From positions 1-64,000 of the forward strand of contig CACWYB010000008.1 in NCBI GenBank assembly GCA_902765005.1: a DNA stretch of 64,000 nt, read 5' to 3'. The notes under the pieces were generated by a model. It ran no database searches. It was not told the origin of the DNA and saw only the letters and a program-made list of their open reading frames with translations. Both the position numbers and the translations under genes were made by a program. This document shows, piece by piece, positions 57,999 through 64,000 of the stretch (its first letter is position 1; every line of letters starts with the position of its first letter). Source of the DNA: an uncultured Eubacteriales bacterium (GTDB taxonomy: Bacteria; Bacillota; Clostridia; Christensenellales; CAG-138).

Positions 57999-58760
57999 TT
58001 ACGCTTTCTCCACCAGCTCCGCCGCCAAGGTCCCGTAGGCCGTGGCCCCCGTGCTCTTGGGGGCATACAGGCTGATGGGCAGCCCGAAGCTGGGCGCTTC
58101 CCCCAGTCGCACGGACCGGGGGATGATGGTGTCATACACCTTGTTCTTAAAGAACCGCTTGACCTCTCCCACCACCTGCTGGGACAGGTTCGTCCGCCCG
58201 TCGTACATGGTGAGCACCACGCCCTCCACCTCCAGCCGGGGGTTCAGGTTCCGGCGAATGAGCTTCACCGTGTTCATAAGCTGGGACAGCCCCTCCAAAG
58301 CGTAGTATTCACACTGAATGGGCACCAGGAGGGTGTCCGCCATGGTCAGGGCGTTCAGCGTCAGCAGGCCCAGGGAGGGCGGGCAGTCCACAAAGATGTA
58401 GTCATACTGATTCCGAATGGGGGCGATGGCGTTCTTCAGCCGCTGCTCCCGGGCCAGCAGGTTCACCAGCTCCACCTCCGCTCCGGCCAGCTCCATCCGG
58501 GAGGGCAAGAGCTTTAGGGTCTCGATCATGGTGTCCCGCACCGCCTCCGCCGCGTCCACGTCGTTGATGAGCACGTCGTACACGGATGTTTCCAGCTTAT
58601 TCTTGTTCACCCCCAGGCCGCTGGTGGTGTTCCCCTGGGGATCGATGTCGATGAGCAGCACCCGCTTGCCCAGCTGGGCCACGCAGGCGGACAGGTTCAC
58701 GGCCGTGGTGGTTTTGCCCACGCCGCCCTTCTGATTGGCAACGCATATGATCTTAGCCAA
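57999..58760 (-). CDS. parA: Chromosome-partitioning ATPase ParA (Soj), TTG start
   Basis: A 253-residue ParA: deviant Walker A KGGVGKTTTAVNLSACVAQL, VLLIDIDPQGNTTSGLGV, FVDCPPSLGLLTLNAL and TMYDGRTNLSQQVVGEVK. The start is taken as TTG at 58760 giving MAKIICVANQKGG, because AAAAGGAGAG lies eight bases before it and this is the normal N-terminus; the open frame further upstream has no similarity. In other bacteria it drives origin segregation with ParB and affects DnaA activity. Confidence 0.96.
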   Translation of the reverse strand: MAKIICVANQKGGVGKTTTAVNLSACVAQLGKRVLLIDIDPQGNTTSGLGVNKNKLETSVYDVLINDVDAAEAVRDTMIETLKLLPSRMELAGAEVELVNLLAREQRLKNAIAPIRNQYDYIFVDCPPSLGLLTLNALTMADTLLVPIQCEYYALEGLSQLMNTVKLIRRNLNPRLEVEGVVLTMYDGRTNLSQQVVGEVKRFFKNKVYDTIIPRSVRLGEAPSFGLPISLYAPKSTGATAYGTLAAELVEKA

Positions 58761-58794
58761 GGATCTCTCTCCTTTTATGTCAGATTGTACTTTC

Positions 58795-58823
58795 AGTATA
58801 CCGTACCCGTCACAAAAATGCAA
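58795..58823 (-). promoter_or_regulatory. parAB promoter next to parS
   Basis: On the minus strand TTGCAT (58818-58823), 17-bp spacer, TATACT (58795-58800). A perfect parS starts 8 bp upstream of the -35, so ParB could control its own operon. Confidence 0.75.
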
Positions 58824-58831
58824 CGCCTGCA

Positions 58832-58847
58832 TGTTTCACGTGAAACA
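58832..58847. other. parS: parS site, perfect match
   Basis: TGTTTCACGTGAAACA, 16 of 16 with the Bacillus consensus, upstream of parA. Confidence 0.95.
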
Positions 58848-58861
58848 TACCTCCTTCGGCA

Positions 58862-58891
58862 AGAAAAAAGCCTTCCCCTTGAATGGAAGGC
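58862..58891 (-). terminator. Terminator of the lgt-like gene
   Basis: On the minus strand GCCTTCC (58885-58891) / GGAAGGC (58870-58876), followed by TTTTTTC. It separates the lgt-like gene from parA. Confidence 0.88.
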
Positions 58892-58923
58892 GATTCGATT
58901 CAACAAAACCGAATAGACGGACC

Positions 58924-59730
58924 CTATTCTTGCTCCTGCTCTTTCTTTTCCTCTGCCGCCGCTTCCTCCTCCGGTTCCGCCGGCGCCGCGGCAGCAAAGT
59001 CGTTCACGGTCTTCCGGCTGCGGATGAGCAGGAACAGGCCGAAGGCGAAGATGAACAGGGAGATGAACTGGCTGGTGGACAGGGCTCCCACCGCGCCTCG
59101 GTCATCCGCCCGGAAGAATTCGATGATAAACCTCCACACAGCGTACAGCACCATGTACCAGCCCGTTACCGCGCCCCGGTTGGGCTTTTTCAGGAAGATG
59201 GCCGTCAGCACCCCGGAGAGGATCACCAGGAACCCGGCCTCCATGGGCTGGGTGGCCAGCCGGGACACCCCGTCCAGCACCACGGAGCAGAACCCCGTAT
59301 GCTCGATCCCGTAGCAGCAGCCTGCCATCAGGCAGCCGACCCGCCCGCCGGCATGGGCCAGGCAGAAGCAGGGCGCCATCAAGTCCGTGTAGGTGATGAT
59401 ATTTTTCTTCGTTTTCAGGCTGACGAGGAGCAGCCCCAGCAGACCGCCCAGCAGGCCGCCGTAGAAGACCAGCCCCGCGGAGATCAAATCCCACAGCTCC
59501 CGCCAGGAGTGGGGCATCTGGGGCGGGTCCACCATATAGTACAGGAGCTTGGCGCATAGAAACCCCAGCAATATGGCCCAGATCAGGGCGTCCAGCAGAT
59601 TGTCCTCCGAGATGGGCGAGCCCTTCTTTCTGAGCCGGAACACCGCCAGCAGGGCAAAGATCGTCCCCACCATGGTGCACAGCCCGTACATGGGCAGCGA
59701 GATATTTCCGATATGTAAAAACGGATGCAT
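58924..59730 (-). CDS. lgt: Prolipoprotein diacylglyceryl transferase-family membrane protein
   Basis: A 268-residue Lgt-type protein with seven or so helices: ISLPMYGLCTMVGTIFALLA, AGLVFYGGLLGGLLGLLL, LAHAGGRVGCLMAGCCYG (replacing the GRxxNFxN signature) and RGAVTGWYMVLYAVWRFIIE with the late arginine. Classical Lgt adds diacylglycerol to the lipobox cysteine, and at least four lipoproteins are encoded nearby. The Cys-rich GCLMAGCCYG variant is shared by a clostridial Lgt-like branch, so a different acceptor cannot be excluded. The C-terminus ends in a Glu/Ala-rich tail. The start at 59730 follows GGGAGG. Confidence 0.8.
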   Translation of the reverse strand: MHPFLHIGNISLPMYGLCTMVGTIFALLAVFRLRKKGSPISEDNLLDALIWAILLGFLCAKLLYYMVDPPQMPHSWRELWDLISAGLVFYGGLLGGLLGLLLVSLKTKKNIITYTDLMAPCFCLAHAGGRVGCLMAGCCYGIEHTGFCSVVLDGVSRLATQPMEAGFLVILSGVLTAIFLKKPNRGAVTGWYMVLYAVWRFIIEFFRADDRGAVGALSTSQFISLFIFAFGLFLLIRSRKTVNDFAAAAPAEPEEEAAAEEKKEQEQE

Positions 59731-59762
59731 TGTGTTTTTAGGCCTCCCGCCGGTTTTTTTGC

Positions 59763-59791
59763 ATCTTATCACACTTGGGGGTCCCTTGTAA
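59763..59791 (-). promoter_or_regulatory. lgt promoter
   Basis: On the minus strand TTACAA (59786-59791), 17-bp spacer, TGaTAAGAT with hexamer 59763-59768. Its -35 is 6 bp from the leuS -35 on the other strand. Confidence 0.7.
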
Positions 59792-59797
59792 AGTTTG

Positions 59798-59826
59798 TTG
59801 ACAAAAGCTCACAAAGGTTATACATT
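59798..59826 (+). promoter_or_regulatory. leuS promoter
   Basis: Consensus TTGACA (59798-59803), 17-bp spacer, TACATT (59821-59826). The leader is only about 41 nt, too short for a T-box. Confidence 0.8.
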
Positions 59827-59873
59827 TATGTTTTAAGAAAGTCTGTTTATTTCAAGTTTTTCAGGAGGAAACC

Positions 59874-62282
59874 ATGGCGACTACCTACGATCCCAAAGTC
59901 ATCGAGCCCAAGTGGCAGGCCCGCTGGGCGGAGCAAAAGGCCTTTGAGGCTTCGGACGATTTCACCAAGCCCAAGTTCTACGGTCTGGTGGAGTTCCCCT
60001 ATCCTTCCGGCGCCGGCATGCACGTGGGCCATATCAAGGCCTACACCAGCCTGGAGGTCATCTCCCGCAAGCGCCGCATGGAGGGCTACAATGTGCTCTT
60101 CCCCATGGGCTTCGACTCCTTCGGCCTTCCCGCGGAAAACTACGCCATCAAGACCAACACCCATCCCCACATCATCACCACCCGGAACGTGGACCACTTC
60201 AAGGATCAGATGAAGCGGGTGGGCTATTCCTTCGACTGGACCCACGAGATCTCCACCTCTCTGCCGGACTACTACAAGTGGACCCAGTGGATCTTCCTTA
60301 AGATGTTCGAAAACGGCCTGGTGTTCCGGGCCAAGACCCAGGTGAACTACTGCCCCCACTGCAAGGTGGTCCTTTCCAACGAGGATTCTCAGGGGGGCAA
60401 GTGCGACGTGTGCCACAGCGACGTGATCCAGCTTCCCAAGGACGTGTGGTATCTGAAGATCACCCAATACGCCGACCGGCTCCTTTCCGGCCTGGACACC
60501 GTGGACTATCCGGACTCCATCAAGCAGCAGGAAGTGGAGTGGATCGGCAAATCCACCGGCGCTTTCGTCAACTTCGCCATTGAAGGCGTGCCCGAGTCCC
60601 TGGAAATCTACACCACCCGCTGCGACACCCTTTTCGGCGTCACCTTCATGGTCATGGCCCCCGAGCATCCCATGCTGGACAAATATAAGGACCGTATCTC
60701 CAACTGGGATGAGGTGGAGGCCTATCGGGCCGCCTGCGCCAAAAAGACCGAGTTTGAGCGTACCCAGCTGGTGAAGGACAAGACCGGCGTGAAGCTGGAG
60801 GGTTTCACCGCCATCAATCCCGTCAGCGGCAAGCGGATCCCCATCTTCATCGCGGACTATGTGATGATGGGCTACGGCACCGGGGCCATCATGGCCGTCC
60901 CCGCCCACGACGAGCGGGACTGGGCCTTCGCCAAGAAGTTCGGCGTGGACATCATCCCCGTTATTGAGGGCGGCGACATCGACGAGGCCGCCTACACCGG
61001 CAACGGGCCTATGATCAACTCCGATTTCTTGAACGCCTACGACAACAAAAAGGACTCCATCGCCGCCATGCTCCGCTTCCTGGAGGAGAAGGGCCTGGGC
61101 CACAAGGGCGTCCAATATAAGATGAAGGACTGGGCCTTCAACCGCCAGCGGTACTGGGGCGAGCCCATCCCCCTCATCCACTGCCCGGTTTGCGGCACCG
61201 TGGGCGTGCCCTACGACCAGCTGCCCCTCACCCTGCCCGATGTGGAAAACTTCGAGCCCGGCACCGACGGCCAAAGCCCCCTGGCCCGCATCCCGTCCTT
61301 TGTGAACTGCACCTGCCCCAAGTGCGGCGGTCCCGCCAAGCGGGAGACCGACACCATGCCGCAGTGGGCCGGGTCCAGCTGGTACTACCTGCGCTTCATC
61401 GATCCCCACAACGACAAGGAATTCTGCAACAAGGAGAAGATGAAGTACTGGATGCCCGTGGATTGGTACAACGGCGGCATGGAGCATGTGACCCGTCACT
61501 TGCTCTACTCCCGCTTCTGGCACCAGTTCCTCTATGATATCCAGGAGGTCAACACCCCCGAGCCCTACGCCAAGCGCACCTACCAGGGCCTTATTCTCGG
61601 CCCCGACGGGGAGAAGATGAGCAAGTCCAAGGGCAACGTGGTGGATCCCATCGACGTCATCGAGCGCCTGGGGGCCGACACCCTGCGCACCTACGTCATG
61701 TTCATGGGCGATTATATGGCCGCCACCCCCTGGAGCGAGCAGAGCGCCAACGGCTGCAAACGCTTCCTGGACCGGGTATGGCGCCTGATGGACATGGTCC
61801 AGGGCCAGGGCGACACGGACAAGAAGCAGCGCAGCGCCCTCCACGCCTGCATCAAGAAGGTGACAGACGATATCGAGCACATGAAGTTCAACACCGCCAT
61901 CGCCGCTATGATGAGCTTGGTGAACGACTTCTACGCCGCCGGCCGCCTCACGAAGGATGAGCTGCACACCCTGCTCGTTCTCCTCAACCCCTTCGCGCCC
62001 CATATCACGGAGGAGATGAATGAGATGCTGGGATACGCCGATCCTCTCTATCGGACCCCCTGGCCCACCTATGACGAATCCGCCCTCCAGGCCAGCGAAG
62101 TGGAGTATGGCATCCAGATCAACGGCAAAATCCGCACCCGCATCGCCCTCCCCGCGGATTTGGATAAAGCCGCCGTGGAGCAGGCAGCCCTGGCGGCGGA
62201 CGCCGTTCAGCCCTTCCTTGCCGGCAAGACCGTCCGCAAGGTCATCGTGGTTAAAAATATCGTCAACATCGTTGTGGCATAA
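59874..62282 (+). CDS. leuS: Leucyl-tRNA synthetase
   Basis: An 802-residue class I synthetase: PSGAGMHVGHIKAYTSLEVI with HVGH (50-53), zinc-like CPHCKVVLSNEDSQGGKCDVC, the editing domain (TTRCDTLFGVTFMVMAPEHP, GAIMAVPAHDERDWAFA), KMSKSKGNVVDP (581-585 for KMSKS) and the anticodon domain. The C-terminal end INGKIRTRIALPADLDKAAV and VRKVIVVKNIVNIVVA is complete. It charges tRNA-Leu in the cytoplasm. The ribosome site is AGGAGGAAACC. Confidence 0.98.
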   Translation: MATTYDPKVIEPKWQARWAEQKAFEASDDFTKPKFYGLVEFPYPSGAGMHVGHIKAYTSLEVISRKRRMEGYNVLFPMGFDSFGLPAENYAIKTNTHPHIITTRNVDHFKDQMKRVGYSFDWTHEISTSLPDYYKWTQWIFLKMFENGLVFRAKTQVNYCPHCKVVLSNEDSQGGKCDVCHSDVIQLPKDVWYLKITQYADRLLSGLDTVDYPDSIKQQEVEWIGKSTGAFVNFAIEGVPESLEIYTTRCDTLFGVTFMVMAPEHPMLDKYKDRISNWDEVEAYRAACAKKTEFERTQLVKDKTGVKLEGFTAINPVSGKRIPIFIADYVMMGYGTGAIMAVPAHDERDWAFAKKFGVDIIPVIEGGDIDEAAYTGNGPMINSDFLNAYDNKKDSIAAMLRFLEEKGLGHKGVQYKMKDWAFNRQRYWGEPIPLIHCPVCGTVGVPYDQLPLTLPDVENFEPGTDGQSPLARIPSFVNCTCPKCGGPAKRETDTMPQWAGSSWYYLRFIDPHNDKEFCNKEKMKYWMPVDWYNGGMEHVTRHLLYSRFWHQFLYDIQEVNTPEPYAKRTYQGLILGPDGEKMSKSKGNVVDPIDVIERLGADTLRTYVMFMGDYMAATPWSEQSANGCKRFLDRVWRLMDMVQGQGDTDKKQRSALHACIKKVTDDIEHMKFNTAIAAMMSLVNDFYAAGRLTKDELHTLLVLLNPFAPHITEEMNEMLGYADPLYRTPWPTYDESALQASEVEYGIQINGKIRTRIALPADLDKAAVEQAALAADAVQPFLAGKTVRKVIVVKNIVNIVVA

Positions 62283-62308
62283 ATAAATTCAAAACAGGAG
62301 GAAAAAAC

Positions 62309-63124
62309 ATGTTGCACGACAAAGTAGATCTTGGCGCCCTGGTGGGCGGCGGTCTGGCCGAACTGGCCATGAAGATCGTGGCCGCCATTCTGATCCTGCT
62401 GGTCGGCCTCTGGCTGGTCCGTCTGCTGGTCAAGCTGATCAAGAAAGGAAAAGCTTTCCAGAAACTGGCTCCCGAGGTGCAGACCTTCGCCGCCAGCGCC
62501 CTGAAGGTGCTGGGCTACGCCCTGGTCATCATCATGGCCATCACCACCGTGGGCATCCCCACCGCCTCCATCATCGCGGTCCTGGGCTCCTGCGGCCTGA
62601 CCATCGGCCTGGCGCTGCAGGGATCCTTGGCCAACCTGGCCGGCGGCATCATGCTGCTGGTCTTCCGCCCCTTCCGGGTGGGCGATTTTATCAGCGACGG
62701 CGCCCATGACGGCACGGTGAAGAACATCACCCTCTTCTACACCACCATCGCCACCGCGGACAACCTGCAGGTCACCCTGCCCAACGGGGCTCTGGCCAAC
62801 GCCGCCATCAAGAACCTGAACGCCAACGACATCCGTCGTCTGGACATCGACGTCACCCTGAGCCCCGCCGCGGATAAGGAAAAGGTCTGCGCCCTGCTCT
62901 TGGACTGCGCCAAGAAGAACGAGCTGGTCCTTGCTGACCCGGCCCCCGAGGCGCTGGTCACCGTCACCGACGGAGGCCTGCCCACCTTCAAGCTCCGCAC
63001 CTGGTTCAAGTCCGGCGACTACTGGACCGTTTACTTCGGTCTCAACGAAGCCGTTCAGAAGACCCTCACCGAGAACAACCTCCCCCTGGCTCATGCCCAG
63101 GTGGATCTGCACACCGACAAATAA
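62309..63124 (+). CDS. Small-conductance mechanosensitive channel (MscS family)
   Basis: A 271-residue MscS: three membrane helices (ILILLVGLWLVRLLVKLI, VLGYALVIIMAITTVGIPTA, and the pore helix GLTIGLALQGSLANLAGGIM), the beta domain RPFRVGDFISDGAHDGTVKNI, LPNGALANAAIKNLNAND and a C-terminal alpha/beta cage. It opens on membrane tension to release solutes in hypo-osmotic shock. It starts 26 bp after leuS with an AGGAGGAAAA site, so the two are likely co-transcribed, and is followed by a strong terminator. Confidence 0.93.
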   Translation: MLHDKVDLGALVGGGLAELAMKIVAAILILLVGLWLVRLLVKLIKKGKAFQKLAPEVQTFAASALKVLGYALVIIMAITTVGIPTASIIAVLGSCGLTIGLALQGSLANLAGGIMLLVFRPFRVGDFISDGAHDGTVKNITLFYTTIATADNLQVTLPNGALANAAIKNLNANDIRRLDIDVTLSPAADKEKVCALLLDCAKKNELVLADPAPEALVTVTDGGLPTFKLRTWFKSGDYWTVYFGLNEAVQKTLTENNLPLAHAQVDLHTDK

Positions 63125-63146
63125 TCCCCGTTTTTCCACACAAAAA

Positions 63147-63175
63147 GGACCCTGCTTTCAGGGTCCATTTTTTTA
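63147..63175 (+). terminator. Terminator of leuS-mscS
   Basis: GGACCCTG (63147-63154), CTTT loop, CAGGGTCC (63159-63166), then ATTTTTTTA. Confidence 0.93.
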
Positions 63176-63180
63176 TTCCA

Positions 63181-63738
63181 TTATTCAAATATGGCAAAAG
63201 CAGGCAGCAGCCTCACTTCCATCACACCCACCACATCGTCCAGATCGATGCAGCCGATGCCCTCCTCCCGGCTGTCCTCCATGAACTGCCGATCATCGGA
63301 AAGCACAAACACATACCCCTCCGGCACCTTTACCAGATCAAAATCCTTGCCGTTGGTTGCCCCGTATTCCTCCTCCGACAGGCAATACTTTTCATCGATC
63401 CAGATGCTTCCGTTCTGTCCCTGAACGCTTTCGCCTCCGGTGGCCACCACCCGTTTGATGAGCAGCTCCTTCGTGCCCGGCCGATAAAAGGCCACCATAT
63501 CCGTGCGCTCGATCTCCTTATAATACTTGCGCATCCGGTTCACCAGCACCAAATCTCCCTTTTGCAGGGTGGGCGCCATGGAATCGTTGCCCATCTTCAC
63601 CCAGGCAAACCAAACGGTGCACAGAAACAGCAGACAGGCGGCCGCCAGGGAAAAGCTGAAGATCCAGCGCGCCACGTTGTGGCGGCGGTGCAGCTTTTTA
63701 AAATTTTCCCGCCGCAAGGGCATTTTTCCCTTGCTCAT
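63181..63738 (-). CDS. lepB: Signal peptidase I-family protein with altered box E
   Basis: A 185-residue S26 peptidase: basic N-terminus, one membrane helix (about residues 25-47), the serine box GNDSMAPTLQKGDLVLVNR with the nucleophile in NDSMAP, and the lysine box LLIKRVVATGG. The fourth conserved box, normally GDNRxxSxDSR, reads SDDRQFMEDSREEG, so the Gly and one Ser are changed. Catalytic Ser and Lys are intact, so activity is likely, perhaps with a special substrate. It overlaps the preceding signal peptidase gene by 4 bp. Confidence 0.85.
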   Translation of the reverse strand: MSKGKMPLRRENFKKLHRRHNVARWIFSFSLAAACLLFLCTVWFAWVKMGNDSMAPTLQKGDLVLVNRMRKYYKEIERTDMVAFYRPGTKELLIKRVVATGGESVQGQNGSIWIDEKYCLSEEEYGATNGKDFDLVKVPEGYVFVLSDDRQFMEDSREEGIGCIDLDDVVGVMEVRLLPAFAIFE

Positions 63739-64000
63739 ATGCCGTAGTCCACTCCCTCCACCTTCTTGGCTCGATCAAGCGGCAACAGCACCCGATTCAC
63801 GCGCCCGAGGACCCGCTCCAGAGGCACGCTCCCCACCAGGCCGTCCGTGCTGTCGTGAGACACCAGCCGGTTGTCCCCCATGACGAACACGCATCCTTCC
63901 TCCACCATGTACACCCCGTCATGCTTGGCGGTCATGCCAGTGGTCACATAGTCCTCCTGCAGGGTCACTCCGTTCACGCTCACCGTGCCGAATTCGATCC
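63735..64000 (-). CDS. lepB: Signal peptidase I, C-terminal part (start beyond window)
   Basis: The last 88 residues of a second signal peptidase I; the frame is open to the window edge (IEFGTVSVNGVTLQED is the strand after the lysine box). FVMGDNRLVSHDSTDGLVG gives box E with the final Arg replaced by Thr. Together with the gene that overlaps it by 4 bp it forms a tandem pair of type I signal peptidases. Confidence 0.85.
   Translation of the reverse strand, partial: IEFGTVSVNGVTLQEDYVTTGMTAKHDGVYMVEEGCVFVMGDNRLVSHDSTDGLVGSVPLERVLGRVNRVLLPLDRAKKVEGVDYGI

Noticed and set aside
59827..59873. T-box leader in front of leuS
   Set aside because: Only about 41 nt separate the predicted transcript start from the ATG, with no specifier stem, T-box sequence or terminator.

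Overview
The window is a high-GC stretch of chromosome from a Gram-positive, endospore-lineage Firmicute, most likely a Clostridia member of the Oscillospirales type. The evidence is a full Spo0A, AddAB instead of RecBCD, a TAXI-type TRAP transporter, an rpsF-ssb-rpsR operon, ParAB with Bacillus-type parS sites, and a fermentative methylmalonyl-CoA module. The lineage is inferred from gene content. No rRNA, tRNA, CRISPR array, prophage or insertion sequence was seen.

Layout. 1-3.7 kb: end of a 2-oxoacid:ferredoxin oxidoreductase (beta, gamma), a B12-binding mutase subunit, methylmalonyl-CoA epimerase and a carboxyltransferase/decarboxylase alpha subunit, together a succinyl-/methylmalonyl-/propionyl-CoA module. 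3.8-11.4 kb: ftsH, two PlsC-type acyltransferases, a HAD phosphatase, a Na/Pi transporter and an MTA-phosphorylase-like enzyme. 11.4-13.7 kb: holA divergent from rpsF-ssb-rpsR. 13.8-21 kb: an XRE regulator, a zinc-ribbon membrane protein, a type IIA topoisomerase pair and a DUF4349-type lipoprotein. 21.3-26.9 kb: an MTA/SAH deaminase, a TAXI-TRAP importer and an SDR enzyme. 27-35.4 kb (minus strand): thpR-addB-addA-rsmF, tightly overlapped. 35.5-41.7 kb: a membrane-anchored solute-binding protein, murA, a methyltransferase, a double-headed pseudouridine synthase and a phosphohexomutase. 41.9-45.8 kb: a polytopic glycosyltransferase-like protein, a 634-bp gene-free region with five DnaA boxes, spo0A, two small envelope proteins and an RHH protein. 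46-55.5 kb (minus): mnmG-rsmG-pth-mfd-prsA-like-plsC-pap2. 55.6-64 kb: a YhaM-like nuclease, parA-parB-mmcQ with two parS sites, an lgt-like gene, leuS-mscS, and two tandem signal peptidases (the second cut by the window edge).

What stands out. (1) Ten intergenic gaps carry copies of one modular hairpin repeat. Its stems change sequence but stay paired, and it sits in both orientations, nearly always at gene ends. (2) The pseudouridine synthase has two complete RluA-type catalytic domains in one chain. (3) A cluster of five DnaA boxes, framed by two identical 12-bp palindromes, lies about 10 kb from mnmG-rsmG and 14 kb from parAB, genes that normally neighbour oriC, but no dnaA is in the window. 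(4) Two genes, holA and a solute-binding protein gene, have promoters placed so that transcription would start at the initiation codon (leaderless mRNAs). (5) The topoisomerase A subunit has an in-frame, conserved-looking extension and a strong Shine-Dalgarno site upstream of its first ATG, but no standard start codon there.

Promoters in the window often share an extended -10 of the form TGnTATACT. Many genes are packed with 1- to 4-bp stop/start overlaps, pointing to translational coupling.
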